From: Sinorhizobium chiapasense
GTDB taxonomy: Bacteria > Pseudomonadota > Alphaproteobacteria > Rhizobiales > Rhizobiaceae
DNA: 64,000 nt
Direction of reading: 5' to 3'
Assembly (NCBI RefSeq): GCF_036488675.1
Contig: NZ_CP133148.1
Span: 3,965,001-4,029,000, forward strand
In this document: positions 53,968 through 62,933 of the stretch, piece by piece
How the letters are laid out: every line of letters begins with the position of its first letter
Position numbering within the stretch: the first letter of the stretch is position 1
The notes under the pieces: model-generated
What the model saw: the letters and a program-made list of their open reading frames with translations, nothing else
Databases searched by the model: none
What the model was told of the DNA's origin: nothing
Translations under genes and position numbers: made by a program

Positions 53968-54957
53968 ATGAATATATCGCGGCGCGCGCTTTGCGGGATG
54001 GCTTTGCTGGCCGCTGCCAGTCCTCTGGGCTTCCAGGCCTCGGCAGCCCCATCCCCGAAGATACGGGTGGGTGTGCTGAAGTTCGGCACGGTGAACTGGG
54101 AGCTCGACACCATCAAGCACAACAAATTCGATGCGGCTAACGGCATAGACGTGGAGGTCGTCTATTTCGCCGGCGAGGACGCCACCAACGTGGCCATGTT
54201 GGCGGGCGACCTGGACGTTATCGTTTCCGACTGGTTGTGGGTGTCGCGCCAGCGCTCTGAGGGCGAGGATCTCACACTAGCGCCCTACTCGACCGCCGTT
54301 GGCGCCATTATGGTCAGGCAGGACGCGCCGATCCGTGCCATCCCCGATCTCGTGGGGAAGAAAATCGGCGTGACCGGCGGATCGCTCGACAAGAGCTGGC
54401 TTCTGATCCAGGGGCTTGCGCGGCGTGATCACAAGATCGATCTGCCCAAGGAGAGTGAGATTGTTTTCGGTGCCCCGCCCTTGCTGTCGGAAAAGGCTGT
54501 CTCCGGCGAGCTCGATGCGGTCTTGAATTTTTGGCATTTCTGCGCACGGCTGGAGGCAAACGGCTTCCGTCGCCTGATTGGCGCCGACGACGCGGCAAGG
54601 GCGCTCGGGGCATCTGGGCCGGTCTCGGCCTTGGGATATGTATTCCACGACAAATGGGCGAACGAAAACACGGATGTGGCGATGAGCTTCGTCAAGGCAA
54701 GCGCTGAGGCCAAGAAGCTTCTGGCTCAGTCCGACGCCGAATGGCAGCGTCTGGCACCGATCGTCCGGGCCGAGGGCAGGGAACTCGAGGTGCTGCGCGA
54801 TCGCTATCGCGAAGGCATTCCAAGGAGGCCGCTCGCCGAAGAGGAAAGCGATGCCGCCAAGCTTTACGAAGTTCTTGCGGAGATCGGCGGCGAGAAGCTC
54901 GTCGGGGAGGCGCGGCACATGGCTCCCGGGACGTTCTGGGCTGCATTGAAGACATGA
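53968..54957 (+). CDS. NitT/TauT-type ABC transporter, substrate-binding protein
   Basis: A 329-residue binding protein. The ATG at 53968 follows GGGAGG; a signal peptide with twin arginine (MNISRRALCGMALLAAASPLGFQASA) suggests Tat export. The mature part has KIRVGVLKFGTVNWELDTIKH, SDWLWVSRQRSEG and LVGKKIGVTGGSLDKSWLLIQG, as in nitrate/sulphonate-type binding proteins. The substrate is unknown; its position next to xoxF suggests a role in methanol or lanthanide/PQQ metabolism, which is inference. The stop overlaps the permease start (ATGA). Confidence 0.9.
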   Translation: MNISRRALCGMALLAAASPLGFQASAAPSPKIRVGVLKFGTVNWELDTIKHNKFDAANGIDVEVVYFAGEDATNVAMLAGDLDVIVSDWLWVSRQRSEGEDLTLAPYSTAVGAIMVRQDAPIRAIPDLVGKKIGVTGGSLDKSWLLIQGLARRDHKIDLPKESEIVFGAPPLLSEKAVSGELDAVLNFWHFCARLEANGFRRLIGADDAARALGASGPVSALGYVFHDKWANENTDVAMSFVKASAEAKKLLAQSDAEWQRLAPIVRAEGRELEVLRDRYREGIPRRPLAEEESDAAKLYEVLAEIGGEKLVGEARHMAPGTFWAALKT

Positions 54958-55781
54958 CGGCAGAATTCGGATCGGAAAACGGCGTATCCGCAAGCCGGCG
55001 CACGCGCACGGTCCCCCGTGGGATCGGCAGCACGCTGCCTGCGGTGACGGCCGTGGCATCGCTCGTCGGATTGTGTCTGCTCTGGAGCCTTGCGGCCGAG
55101 ATCTGGCCGAGCCGCGCGTTTCCGCCGCCGCTCGACGTCTGGCGGGTGCTTGTCAAGGAGGCGGCGAGCGGCGACCTTGGCTATCACCTGGCGATGACGC
55201 TTTGGCGGGTCGCAGCCGCCTACGTCGTTGCCATGGTCGTCGGGTCCGTCATCGGTGTCCTGCTCGGCACGCACAGGCGGACGGATTCCTTCTTCAATCC
55301 GTGGCTTGTCCTCTTTCTCAACCTCCCGGCCCTGGTCGTCATCGTCCTCGCCTACATCTGGTTCGGGCTGACCGAGGCCGCCGCGATCGGCGCCGTCGCG
55401 ATCAACAAGATACCCAATGTCGTCGTCACCATGCGCGAGGGCGCGCGCGCGCTCGATCCCCGTTTCGCGGAAATGGCCACCGTCTACCGGCTCGGGCGGC
55501 TCGACCGTCTCCGCCACGTCCTGATGCCGCAGTTGCAGCCCTATATCGCCGCCGCCTCGCGCTCCGGCATTGCGCTGATCTGGAAGATCGTGCTCGTCGT
55601 TGAACTGCTCGGCCGCTCGAGCGGCGTCGGCTTCCAGATCTATCTCTATTTTCAGATATTCGATGTTGCCGCCATCCTTGCCTACACGCTAGCTTTCGTG
55701 GCCATCATGCTGTTGATCGAACTCCTTCTGGTGCAGCCACTTGAACGACATGCAACCCGCTGGCGTCGCCGCCCCGCTTAA
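54954..55781 (+). CDS. NitT/TauT-type ABC transporter permease
   Basis: A 275-residue SsuC/TauC-like permease. The ATG at 54954 overlaps the binding-protein stop. Helices include VASLVGLCLLWSLAAEIWP and VVAMVVGSVIGVLLGTH; the coupling loop is FAEMATVYRLGRLDRLRHVLMPQLQPYIAAASRSGIALIWKIVLVVELL. The 3' end overlaps the ATPase gene by about 30 bp. Confidence 0.92.
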   Translation: MTAEFGSENGVSASRRTRTVPRGIGSTLPAVTAVASLVGLCLLWSLAAEIWPSRAFPPPLDVWRVLVKEAASGDLGYHLAMTLWRVAAAYVVAMVVGSVIGVLLGTHRRTDSFFNPWLVLFLNLPALVVIVLAYIWFGLTEAAAIGAVAINKIPNVVVTMREGARALDPRFAEMATVYRLGRLDRLRHVLMPQLQPYIAAASRSGIALIWKIVLVVELLGRSSGVGFQIYLYFQIFDVAAILAYTLAFVAIMLLIELLLVQPLERHATRWRRRPA

Positions 55782-56490
55782 GGTCGACATTACCGAGAAG
55801 ACGTTCCGGTCGGCGGAGGGCGTTACGATTGTCGCGTTGCGCGGACTTTCCTTCGAGGTGAGGCAGGGCGAATTCGCCTGTCTGCTGGGGCCGTCTGGCT
55901 GCGGCAAGACCACGACACTGCGAATCCTGCTGGGCCTCGATCGGCGATTCGCGGGCAGCTATCAGTTGCCCGAAGGCGGCTCCAAGCGTATCGCTGCGGT
56001 CTTCCAGGAGCCGGTGCTTCTCCCCTGGCGGACAGTGGAGCAGAATGTCCGCCTTGCGCTGTCTCCGCGGTTGAGGGGCAAGGACCTGGACTCGCTGTTC
56101 GAAATCCTGGGTCTCTCGGCAATGCGGTCGCTCTACCCTTCGGAGCTTTCGCTTGGCCTTGCGCGCCGCGCCGCCCTGGCACGGGCCTTCGCGACAGAGC
56201 CCGCCATTCTTTTCCTGGACGAGCCTTTCACCTCGCTCGACGAGCGCACCGCCGACAGATTGCGCCGTCTCCTGATGACGGTGTGGGCGGCGAGGCCCAC
56301 CACCGCCCTGATGGTGACCCACAATCTGCGCGAGGCCCTCCTGCTTGCCGATCGCATCATCGTGCTCTCACCCCGCCCGGCGCAGGTGCTCGGTATCTTC
56401 GACGTAGGCCTCTCGCGCCATTCGCGCGACACGCCGGCGCTCGACAATCTCGTTTCGGATTTTCACAAGCGGTATCCGGACGCCGTGTGA
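55750..56490 (+). CDS. NitT/TauT-type ABC transporter ATPase with unusual signature motif
   Basis: A protein of about 246 residues. Walker A GPSGCGKT and Walker B AILFLDEPFTSLDE are normal, as is the switch histidine (MVTHNLREAL). The ABC signature, normally LSGGQxQR, reads LSLGLARRAALARAF, so both conserved glycines of LSGG are altered in part. The start is ATG 55750, or TTG 55741. It belongs with the permease and binding protein directly upstream. Confidence 0.9.
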   Translation: MQPAGVAAPLKVDITEKTFRSAEGVTIVALRGLSFEVRQGEFACLLGPSGCGKTTTLRILLGLDRRFAGSYQLPEGGSKRIAAVFQEPVLLPWRTVEQNVRLALSPRLRGKDLDSLFEILGLSAMRSLYPSELSLGLARRAALARAFATEPAILFLDEPFTSLDERTADRLRRLLMTVWAARPTTALMVTHNLREALLLADRIIVLSPRPAQVLGIFDVGLSRHSRDTPALDNLVSDFHKRYPDAV

Positions 56491-56529
56491 TCGCGCGCCA
56501 AAACCGCCATCCGCTGATTGGGCGACGGC

Positions 56530-56877
56530 TCAGAAGCAGCGGACGTCCGCTTCGGCCTGCGCGCGCCTCAGTTCGGCGATGGCGGATTTCGCCGGGGCAG
56601 TCTGTCGGAATAGAGCTCCTCTTTCGCCCGTCTCGAGTCCCAGGCTCCTGAACGTTGCGGCCGCCTCGTAGTGTTCGTAGGGCATGATCGAGGCTATGAC
56701 GTCGATGGAACAGGAACAGCTCTCGAGCGCGGCGCGTGTTTCGCCATTGGCTTTCATGCAGCCATACACATAGTCGACGATTGCAACGGTCGGGTAGCTT
56801 CCGGCTGCCGATGCGGTCGCAGCATAGGCGAACGCGGCGAGGAAGGCGATCACGTCCAAGTTACCAGTCGTCACCAT
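56530..56877 (-). CDS. Small exported cysteine-containing hypothetical protein
   Basis: A 115-residue protein with a short signal peptide (DVIAFLAAFAYAATASA). The mature part has VDYVYGCMKANGETRAALESCSCSIDVIASIMPYEHYEAAATFRSLG and a C-terminal Cys (DVRCF); four cysteines suggest disulphides or metal binding. It lies opposite to its neighbours between the NitT/TauT-type ABC operon and xoxF. I recognise it only as a protein of the kind found beside PQQ-dehydrogenase genes; its function is unknown. GGAG lies before the ATG (RC strand). Confidence 0.75.
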   Translation of the reverse strand: MVTTGNLDVIAFLAAFAYAATASAAGSYPTVAIVDYVYGCMKANGETRAALESCSCSIDVIASIMPYEHYEAAATFRSLGLETGERGALFRQTAPAKSAIAELRRAQAEADVRCF

Positions 56878-57306
56878 GAAAATCTCCAGGTATTAATGCG
56901 TAGATGGGGGCCAGGTTACGCCGATCTGCACGCTGTATTATTATAGTAACTACCTTGGCGAAAGAAATCTAAAGCTTATAAATATTAGTAATATATGTGT
57001 TGCACAGCAGCATTTTTTTGTTGTTGCGCTGCAAGCATATCGTATATTTAATCTTGCCTTAACCGGTCTAATCGCCTATTCTGCTAGGTGTTTCCGGCTT
57101 CAAGCCTTGTCTCTTGGGAGCGTAAAAGTCGCGTCGGTCAAGAGGACGGGCAATAACGGTGCCCTCTGCCCATCCAACTGAACCGTGAAACGCTGAAGGA
57201 AGCAGATATCCCACGACAAGCATGACAGAGCTTGGGCTGGCCTTGTGGTCTCCCGAGGATTGTGTTGACGCGCCTCGGATCCACATCGACATCGGGAGGA
57301 ATCCGC
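56878..57306. other. Upstream region of xoxF
   Basis: A 429-bp, partly AT-rich stretch between the divergent small exported protein and xoxF, so it should hold the xoxF promoter and any lanthanide-responsive control sites. An imperfect hairpin, TTGCACAGC...GCTGCAA, lies at about 57000-57035 around a run of seven Ts. No clear sigma-70 boxes and no gene are seen. Confidence 0.45.
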
Positions 57307-59208
57307 ATGCGCATACTCGGAAAACTATATCTGCCGATGACCGCCGCTGGACTTCTGACGGCGGCTCTCGCCGGAAATGCGTTCGCCAATGACGAACTGA
57401 CGAAACTGGCGGCCGACGCGAAGAACTGGGCGATGCCCACGGGCGACTATGCCAATCACCGTTATTCCAAGCTCAACCAGATCACAAAGGACAACGTCAA
57501 GGACCTGCAGGTCAAGTGGACCTTCTCGACCGGTGTCCTGCGTGGCCATGAGGGCGGACCGCTGGTGATCGGCGACGTCATGTACATTCATACGCCGTTT
57601 CCCAACAACGTCTATGCCCTTGATCTCAACAACGACGGCAAGATCCTCTGGAAATACGAGCCAAAGCAGGATGCGAACGTCATCGGCATCATGTGCTGCG
57701 ACACGGTCTATCGCGGCGTCGCCTATGGCGATGGCAAGATAATCCTGGCCCAGGCGGACACGACGGTCGTTGCTCTCGACGCCAAGACCGGCAAGGTCGT
57801 CTGGTCTGTGAAGAATGGAGAGCACATCGATGGCAGCAAGGCGGAATCCAGCACCGGTGCGCCGATGGTCGTCAAGGACAAGGTGCTGGTCGGCATATCT
57901 GGTGCGGAATATGGTGTCCGCGGCTCGATGGCGGCGTACAATCTGAAAGACGGGTCGCTTGCCTGGAGAGCCTATTCGACTGGCCCCGACTCTGAAATGC
58001 TCGTCGACCCCGAAAAGACCACTCACCTCGGAAAGCCGATCGGACCTGACTCTGGTGTAAAGAGCTGGGAAGGCGAGGAGTGGAAGACCGGCGGCGGCAC
58101 GACGTGGGGGTGGTACTCCTATGATCCGAAGCTGAACCTGATTTACTATGGCACGGCTAATCCGGGGACCTGGAATCCCGTGCAGCGCCCAGGCGACAAT
58201 CGCTGGTCCATGACCCTGATGGCGCGTGACGTCGATACCGGTATGGCCAAGTGGCTTTATCAGATGACCCCGCACGACGAATGGGACTTTGACGGCGTCA
58301 ACGAGAACATTCTCGTCGATCAGATGCAGATCAACGGTCAGCCGCGCGACGTGCTCGTGCATTTTGACCGCAACGGCTTTGCCTACACCCTCGATCGGGC
58401 GACGGGAGAGCTTCTGGTTGCCAAGAAGTATGATCCGAAGGTCAACTGGGCGACGGAAGTCGTCATGGATCCGAAGAGCGATAAGTATGGCCGGCCGCAG
58501 GTCGTGGCGAAATACTCCACCGAACAGAACGGCGAGGACGTGAATTCGACGGGGATATGCCCCGCTGCCCTCGGCACGAAGGATCAGCAGCCAGCGACTT
58601 ATTCACCGAAGACCGGCTTGTTCTACGTGCCGACAAACCACGTCTGCATGGACTATGAGCCCTACAAGGTCAGCTATACGGCCGGTCAACCTTATGTCGG
58701 TGCGACCCTTTCGATGTATCCGGCCCCCGACAGCCATGGCGGCATGGGCAACTTCATTGCCTGGGATGCTGCCAAGGGCGAGATCGTCTGGTCGAAGCCC
58801 GAGCGGTTCTCGGTCTGGTCGGGCGCTCTGGCGACCGAAGGGGACGTGGTCTTTTACGGAACACTGGAAGGCTACATCGTTGCGGTCGATACGGCGGGTA
58901 ACGAACTCTACCGGTTCAAGACGCCCTCCGGCATCATCGGCAATATCAACACGTTCGAACACGGCGGCAAGCAGTATATCGCCGTCTTGTCCGGCGTTGG
59001 CGGCTGGGCAGGCATCGGGCTCGCCGGCGGCCTTCTGGGAGCGGAGGGTGCAGCGGCGTGGCAGCAGGCCGTGGCCGGTAAGAACGCTCCGACCGAAGAA
59101 AGCGAAAGCATCTCCACGGCAGGCTTGGGTGCAGTCGGTGGTTATGCCGGACTGGCGGAGTACACGACGCTTGGCGGGCAGTTGACCGTCTTCGGGCTTC
59201 CGGACTGA
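57307..59208 (+). CDS. xoxF: Lanthanide-dependent PQQ methanol dehydrogenase XoxF
   Basis: A 633-residue periplasmic quinoprotein. The ATG at 57307 has GGGAGGA upstream and starts a signal peptide ([19 protein letters not shown]). The eight-bladed propeller carries the vicinal disulphide IMCCDT and the tryptophan-docking repeats. The catalytic Asp327 is in [14 protein letters not shown]; Asp329 two residues later is the extra acidic ligand that marks lanthanide-type XoxF, where calcium-type MxaF has Ala (DYA). It oxidises methanol to formaldehyde or formate and passes electrons to cytochrome XoxG, the next gene. PQQ synthesis genes are not in the window. Confidence 0.96.
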   Translation: MRILGKLYLPMTAAGLLTAALAGNAFANDELTKLAADAKNWAMPTGDYANHRYSKLNQITKDNVKDLQVKWTFSTGVLRGHEGGPLVIGDVMYIHTPFPNNVYALDLNNDGKILWKYEPKQDANVIGIMCCDTVYRGVAYGDGKIILAQADTTVVALDAKTGKVVWSVKNGEHIDGSKAESSTGAPMVVKDKVLVGISGAEYGVRGSMAAYNLKDGSLAWRAYSTGPDSEMLVDPEKTTHLGKPIGPDSGVKSWEGEEWKTGGGTTWGWYSYDPKLNLIYYGTANPGTWNPVQRPGDNRWSMTLMARDVDTGMAKWLYQMTPHDEWDFDGVNENILVDQMQINGQPRDVLVHFDRNGFAYTLDRATGELLVAKKYDPKVNWATEVVMDPKSDKYGRPQVVAKYSTEQNGEDVNSTGICPAALGTKDQQPATYSPKTGLFYVPTNHVCMDYEPYKVSYTAGQPYVGATLSMYPAPDSHGGMGNFIAWDAAKGEIVWSKPERFSVWSGALATEGDVVFYGTLEGYIVAVDTAGNELYRFKTPSGIIGNINTFEHGGKQYIAVLSGVGGWAGIGLAGGLLGAEGAAAWQQAVAGKNAPTEESESISTAGLGAVGGYAGLAEYTTLGGQLTVFGLPD

Positions 59209-59371
59209 TGACCTGTTCAAGAGTGATGGGGCGGTGTCTGCGGCGCCGCTCCATCAGACATCGATCGCCCGAGGCAATGACCGCCGGGCAATCCGTATCT
59301 CCGTTCGTAAAAACCCTGATAGGTCCTGCTGGAGCAGCGTGTTCCGGTTTTCCCAAAGCGTGGAGTTGTTG

Positions 59372-59896
59372 ATGGCTTTCCGTAATGCAGTTCTGGCGCT
59401 CGGCGCCGTGTTCCCGCTCCTGATTTCCGGAAATGTTGCAGCGGCAGACGACAAGGAAAAAGCCGCAGCGGTCAAAGACGAAGACGGCAAATACTTCGAT
59501 GCGGAGGGAAACCCGACATTCAAGTTTCAGAGCGACGGGACGGTCGACTGGTACACCTTCAGCGGCTATCGGCGCTATCACTCGGACTGTCACGTCTGTC
59601 ACGGCCCCGATGGGGTCGGCTCGAGTTATGCACCCGCCTTGGCCACGTCCATGAAGAACATGGATTATCCGACTTTCCTCTCGGTTGTTGCGGAGGGACG
59701 CAAGAACGTCGGCGGCGGCAAGGAAAACGTCATGCCGGCATTCGGCGACAACAAGAACGTCTATTGCTACCTCGACGACATCTACGTCTACCTGCGCGCC
59801 CGCGCCGTTGGCGCCGCGCCTCGGGGTCGTCCGCCCAAAAAGGCCGACAAGCCCGAAGCGGCGAAGGCCTACGAGGCGTCCTGCATGGGTGAATGA
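59372..59896 (+). CDS. xoxG: c-type cytochrome, electron acceptor of XoxF
   Basis: A 174-residue periplasmic cytochrome. ATG 59372 has GGAG upstream and a signal peptide (MAFRNAVLALGAVFPLLISGNVAAA). Haem attachment is CHVCH, with a likely Met ligand in ENVMPAFGD, and two further cysteines (YCYLDD, SCMGE) make it the four-cysteine type found with XoxF and PedE. The order xoxF-xoxG-xoxJ is the standard one. It ends one base before the xoxJ start codon. Confidence 0.93.
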   Translation: MAFRNAVLALGAVFPLLISGNVAAADDKEKAAAVKDEDGKYFDAEGNPTFKFQSDGTVDWYTFSGYRRYHSDCHVCHGPDGVGSSYAPALATSMKNMDYPTFLSVVAEGRKNVGGGKENVMPAFGDNKNVYCYLDDIYVYLRARAVGAAPRGRPPKKADKPEAAKAYEASCMGE

Positions 59897-59897
59897 C

Positions 59898-60764
59898 ATG
59901 GCACACGGCGCCCATCGGACCTGCAAGATAGCCCTCATCTCGACGGCGATGGCCGCCGCACTGATGCCGCTCCAGGCGCTATCCCAGGGCGCCGGGCTCG
60001 GAGCCGCTGGCGAACTGGTCGATCCGGAGACGCTGCGCGTCTGCGCCGACCCGTCCAATATGCCCTTCTCCGACCAGAGCGGCGAAGGCTTCGAGGACAA
60101 GCTCGCCAAGATGGTCGCAGCCAAGACAGGACGAGGCTCCGTCGCCTACATGTGGTATCCTTCGATCACTGGTTTTGTGCGCAACACGCTCGGTGCCAAT
60201 CGCTGTGACATCATCATGGGCTATGCGCAGGGAGACGAACTCGTCCAGAACACCAACGCCTATTATCGCTCCTCCTATGTGTTGGTTTACAGGAAGGATG
60301 GCGACCTTGCAGGCGTAGAAACGCTGGTCGATCCGAAGCTTGCCGACAAGAGGATCGGCGTGGTCCAGGGGACGCCGCCCTCCGCCAATATGGCGGCGGC
60401 AAAACTGATGCGCAAGGCGAAGGTCTATCCGCTCACGGTCGACACGCGGATAATGCCGTCGGTGGCGGAGATCATGATCCGGGACATGCTGGCAGGCGTG
60501 ATTGACGCCGCCGTGATCTGGGGTCCGATGGCAGGCTATTACGCCGGCAAGTCCGGGGCCGAACTGGCGATCGTGCCTTTGACCAGCGAGAAGGGCGGCC
60601 AGCGCATGATCTATCGTATCACGATGGGAGTACGGCCCTCCGACCAGCAATGGAAACGCACGCTCAATTCCTTCATCAGGGACAACCAGGCGGAAATCAA
60701 CAAGCTCCTGCTCTCCTATGGCGTCCCGCTGCTCAATGAACGCGACGAAAGGATCACGCAGTGA
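59898..60764 (+). CDS. xoxJ: XoxJ, quinoprotein-dehydrogenase-associated binding protein
   Basis: A 288-residue exported protein of extracellular solute-binding family 3. The signal peptide is ALISTAMAAALMPLQALS; the mature part has LRVCADPSNMPFSDQSGEGFEDKLAKMVA and CDIIMGYAQGDELVQNTNAYYRSSYVLVYRK. MoxJ/XoxJ proteins are thought to help activate the dehydrogenase rather than to import a solute. It starts two bases after the xoxG stop. Confidence 0.92.
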   Translation: MAHGAHRTCKIALISTAMAAALMPLQALSQGAGLGAAGELVDPETLRVCADPSNMPFSDQSGEGFEDKLAKMVAAKTGRGSVAYMWYPSITGFVRNTLGANRCDIIMGYAQGDELVQNTNAYYRSSYVLVYRKDGDLAGVETLVDPKLADKRIGVVQGTPPSANMAAAKLMRKAKVYPLTVDTRIMPSVAEIMIRDMLAGVIDAAVIWGPMAGYYAGKSGAELAIVPLTSEKGGQRMIYRITMGVRPSDQQWKRTLNSFIRDNQAEINKLLLSYGVPLLNERDERITQ

Positions 60765-60832
60765 TGTTCGAGTACCTCGCGACACTGGAAATGCGCGATG
60801 CCGGAGATACCGCGGTGTCATCTGCCGGTGAT

Positions 60833-60929
60833 CGTCGCCGCGCGTCCTATCAGGCGCGCCAGGGACGTTGCAGCACTTTGAATTGCTGCTTGTTCCCCTA
60901 AATCGGGTACGATTTAGGGGAACAGGCAG
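60833..60929. repeat. Palindromic intergenic repeat, inverted orientation
   Basis: A CCGCGCGTCC...GGCGCGCC stem is followed by TTGCAGCACTTTGAATTGCTG and a hairpin in which TGTTCCCCTAAATCG pairs with CGATTTAGGGGAACA. This is the compound element of 31675 and 53558 in the opposite order, with a diverged second part. It lies between xoxJ and gfa. Confidence 0.7.
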
Positions 60930-60991
60930 CGAGCCGAAGCGCCGCCGCATGCAAGACGGACCGGGCTTCGACACAACAGGGAGGACAAGCA

Positions 60992-61567
60992 ATGGAAAGT
61001 TCTGTTCGCATTCATCCGGCGGTGGATGGCGGCATCCGACCGGCCAACCCGGATTTTGCCGGAGGTACGCTTGTTTGCGCCTGCACGGACAGGCCCGTCA
61101 AGGTCCGGATCGAGGGCCAGATCGCCCACAACCACGCTTGCGGCTGTACCAAATGCTGGAAGCCAAGTGGCGCCGATTTCTCCATTGTCGCAGTTGTTCC
61201 GCACGACAAGTTGACGGTGCTCGAGAACGGCGACAAGCTGCAAGTGGTCGACCCGTCCGCGCTGATCCAGCGGCACGCCTGCAGGGAGTGCGGCGTTCAT
61301 ATGTATGGACCGGTGGAGCGGGAACATGCCTTCCAGGGGCTGGACTTCATTCACCCCGAGCGCTTCCAGGAGTCGGGCTGGGCTCCGCCCGGCTTCGCCG
61401 CCTTCGTCTCCTCGATCATCGAATCGGGTGTCGACCCTGGCCGCATGGATGGCGTCCGCGCTCGCCTGAGGGAGCTCGGGCTGGAGCCCTATGACTGCCT
61501 GTCGCCAGCCCTGATGGACTATGTTGCCACCTGGGTCGCGAAGAAATCGGGCGCGCTTTCGAGCTGA
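60992..61567 (+). CDS. gfa: Glutathione-dependent formaldehyde-activating enzyme
   Basis: A 191-residue Gfa (S-(hydroxymethyl)glutathione synthase). The zinc-binding cysteines are seen in [27 protein letters not shown] and [14 protein letters not shown], and the C-terminal [16 protein letters not shown] is typical. GGGAGG precedes the ATG. It condenses formaldehyde with glutathione, the first step of glutathione-linked formaldehyde oxidation. Here it serves formaldehyde from methanol and could also serve formaldehyde released by the betaine demethylases. Confidence 0.93.
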   Translation: MESSVRIHPAVDGGIRPANPDFAGGTLVCACTDRPVKVRIEGQIAHNHACGCTKCWKPSGADFSIVAVVPHDKLTVLENGDKLQVVDPSALIQRHACRECGVHMYGPVEREHAFQGLDFIHPERFQESGWAPPGFAAFVSSIIESGVDPGRMDGVRARLRELGLEPYDCLSPALMDYVATWVAKKSGALSS

Positions 61568-61830
61568 TCGCGCAGGCGGATTTGATGCGGGCCGGTCAGC
61601 GTCCTGACCCTGACGCTGACCGGGAGCGCGGACTTTGTTGTATGGAAACATCTTCGCGTCCGGGCTATCCTGTCTGCAGGCCCGAAACGCCACGGTCATA
61701 TCGCCCGCAGTGGCGCTTCCCGATGGCCCTCTTTCGCACTCACACATCCTCTTCGCTGCGCCGAAAACGGGTTGAAGTCGGGGTCGGAAAGCACGATTCT
61801 TATGTCATAGGAAACGTGGAGGCCCACGTG

Positions 61831-62391
61831 ATGGGACAAACAGTGTACCATTACCTCATCTTCGAAACCGTTGGCGGTTTCTGCGGCATCGCCTGGAACG
61901 ACAACGGCATAACGCGCTTCCAGCTGCCGACAAAAGATGCCGCCGCGACCGAGCAAATGCTGCTGCGTCGCATTCCGGATGCCGAGCCCGGTACGCCTAC
62001 GCCGGACGTGCTGGAAGCAGTCGCGGCCGCGAAGCGCTACTTCGAGGGTGAGGAAACGGATTTCTCCGGCGTGAGGCTTGATCTCGCCGGACAGGAAGCG
62101 TTTTTCAAGGAGGTATATGCCGCTGCGCGGCGAGTCCGGTGGGGGCAGACGACCACCTATGGCGCGTTGGCGAAGGAGCTCGGTGCCGGACCGGAAGCGG
62201 CGCGAGACGTCGGCCAAGCCATGGCGAAGAATCCGGTTCCGCTGATCATTCCCTGCCACCGCGTCCTCGCCGCTGGCGGCAAGATCGGCGGTTTCTCCGC
62301 GCCGGGCGGTGCATCGGCAAAGACGCGCATGCTCGAACTGGAAGGCGTTCATGTCGGCGCGCCGCCCGTGCAACAATCCTTCGGCTTCTGA
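61831..62391 (+). CDS. ogt: Methylated-DNA-protein-cysteine methyltransferase
   Basis: A 186-residue Ogt-type DNA repair protein. The ATG at 61831 is chosen because GGAGG lies eight bases upstream; codons before it are not protein-like. The active-site IPCHRVLAAGGKIGGFSAPGG motif and the DNA-recognition segment TTTYGALAKELGAGPEAARDVGQAMAKNP are clear. The acceptor cysteine removes alkyl groups from O6-alkylguanine. The link with one-carbon metabolism next door may be chance. No Ada-like regulatory domain is present. Confidence 0.92.
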   Translation: MGQTVYHYLIFETVGGFCGIAWNDNGITRFQLPTKDAAATEQMLLRRIPDAEPGTPTPDVLEAVAAAKRYFEGEETDFSGVRLDLAGQEAFFKEVYAAARRVRWGQTTTYGALAKELGAGPEAARDVGQAMAKNPVPLIIPCHRVLAAGGKIGGFSAPGGASAKTRMLELEGVHVGAPPVQQSFGF

Positions 62392-62933
62392 AGCAATAAC
62401 AAGAAAAGTGCGTAACGTCCGGAACAGAGGCGCGTTCGAATCGACGCGCAAGACACGCTCTGGCGCTTTCTTCTCTGAACCGCTTCCGTGATTCCGCTTG
62501 AAGCCGGCATCCCCAGCCGCCTGCGCCGCGTGTGACCGCCACCTACAGCGGTCTCACATCGATCCTGGCATCGATATCACGCGGATCCAGTGGCGTGCAG
62601 CGTTAACCACAAATCCATGTAATCCGGGCGCTGGCCTCGGCGAGCTTGTTAAAGGATCGTTAATGACAATATAAGTTCCGCAGCTCAATAGAAGAGAGAC
62701 GACGTGGATGTAAAACAATGCGGGTTTTTTTGGCGGATGCATAATAACTATCGATTGAGGAATTGTGTAAAATTTTAGAAAAAGAGTATCGGTCCGCAAT
62801 TGTATCCTTTTGTGGTTTTCGTTCCGATCCAGATTGATTTACCATTTCAATGAAAACACTCGACAGTTAACTCTTGCTGTCGATATCCCGGCTATATTTT
62901 CCGCGTTGTCAGCGGGCGTCAGAGTATCTCGTC
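62392..62933. other. Intergenic region with a degenerate repeat upstream of asnB
   Basis: A 542-bp region. Bases 62427-62510 hold a worn copy of the RIME-like element seen at 7160-7286 (CGCGTTCGAATCGACGCG stem, then a CGCTTCCGTGATTCCGCTTGAAG part). The rest, 62520-62930, is AT-rich and probably carries the asnB promoter and leader. Short frames there have no support. Confidence 0.55.
62427..62510. repeat. Degenerate RIME-like repeat
   Basis: The order of parts follows the element at 7160-7286: an inner GCGCGTTCGA/TCGACGCGC stem, CGCTCT, then a CCGCTTCCGTGATTCCGCTTGAAGCCGG segment matching the second hairpin with several changes. Confidence 0.55.

Noticed and set aside
57307..59208. Calcium-type methanol dehydrogenase MxaF
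   Set aside because: The motif after the catalytic Asp is Asp-Phe-Asp, not Asp-Tyr-Ala, and no mxaI small-subunit gene follows.
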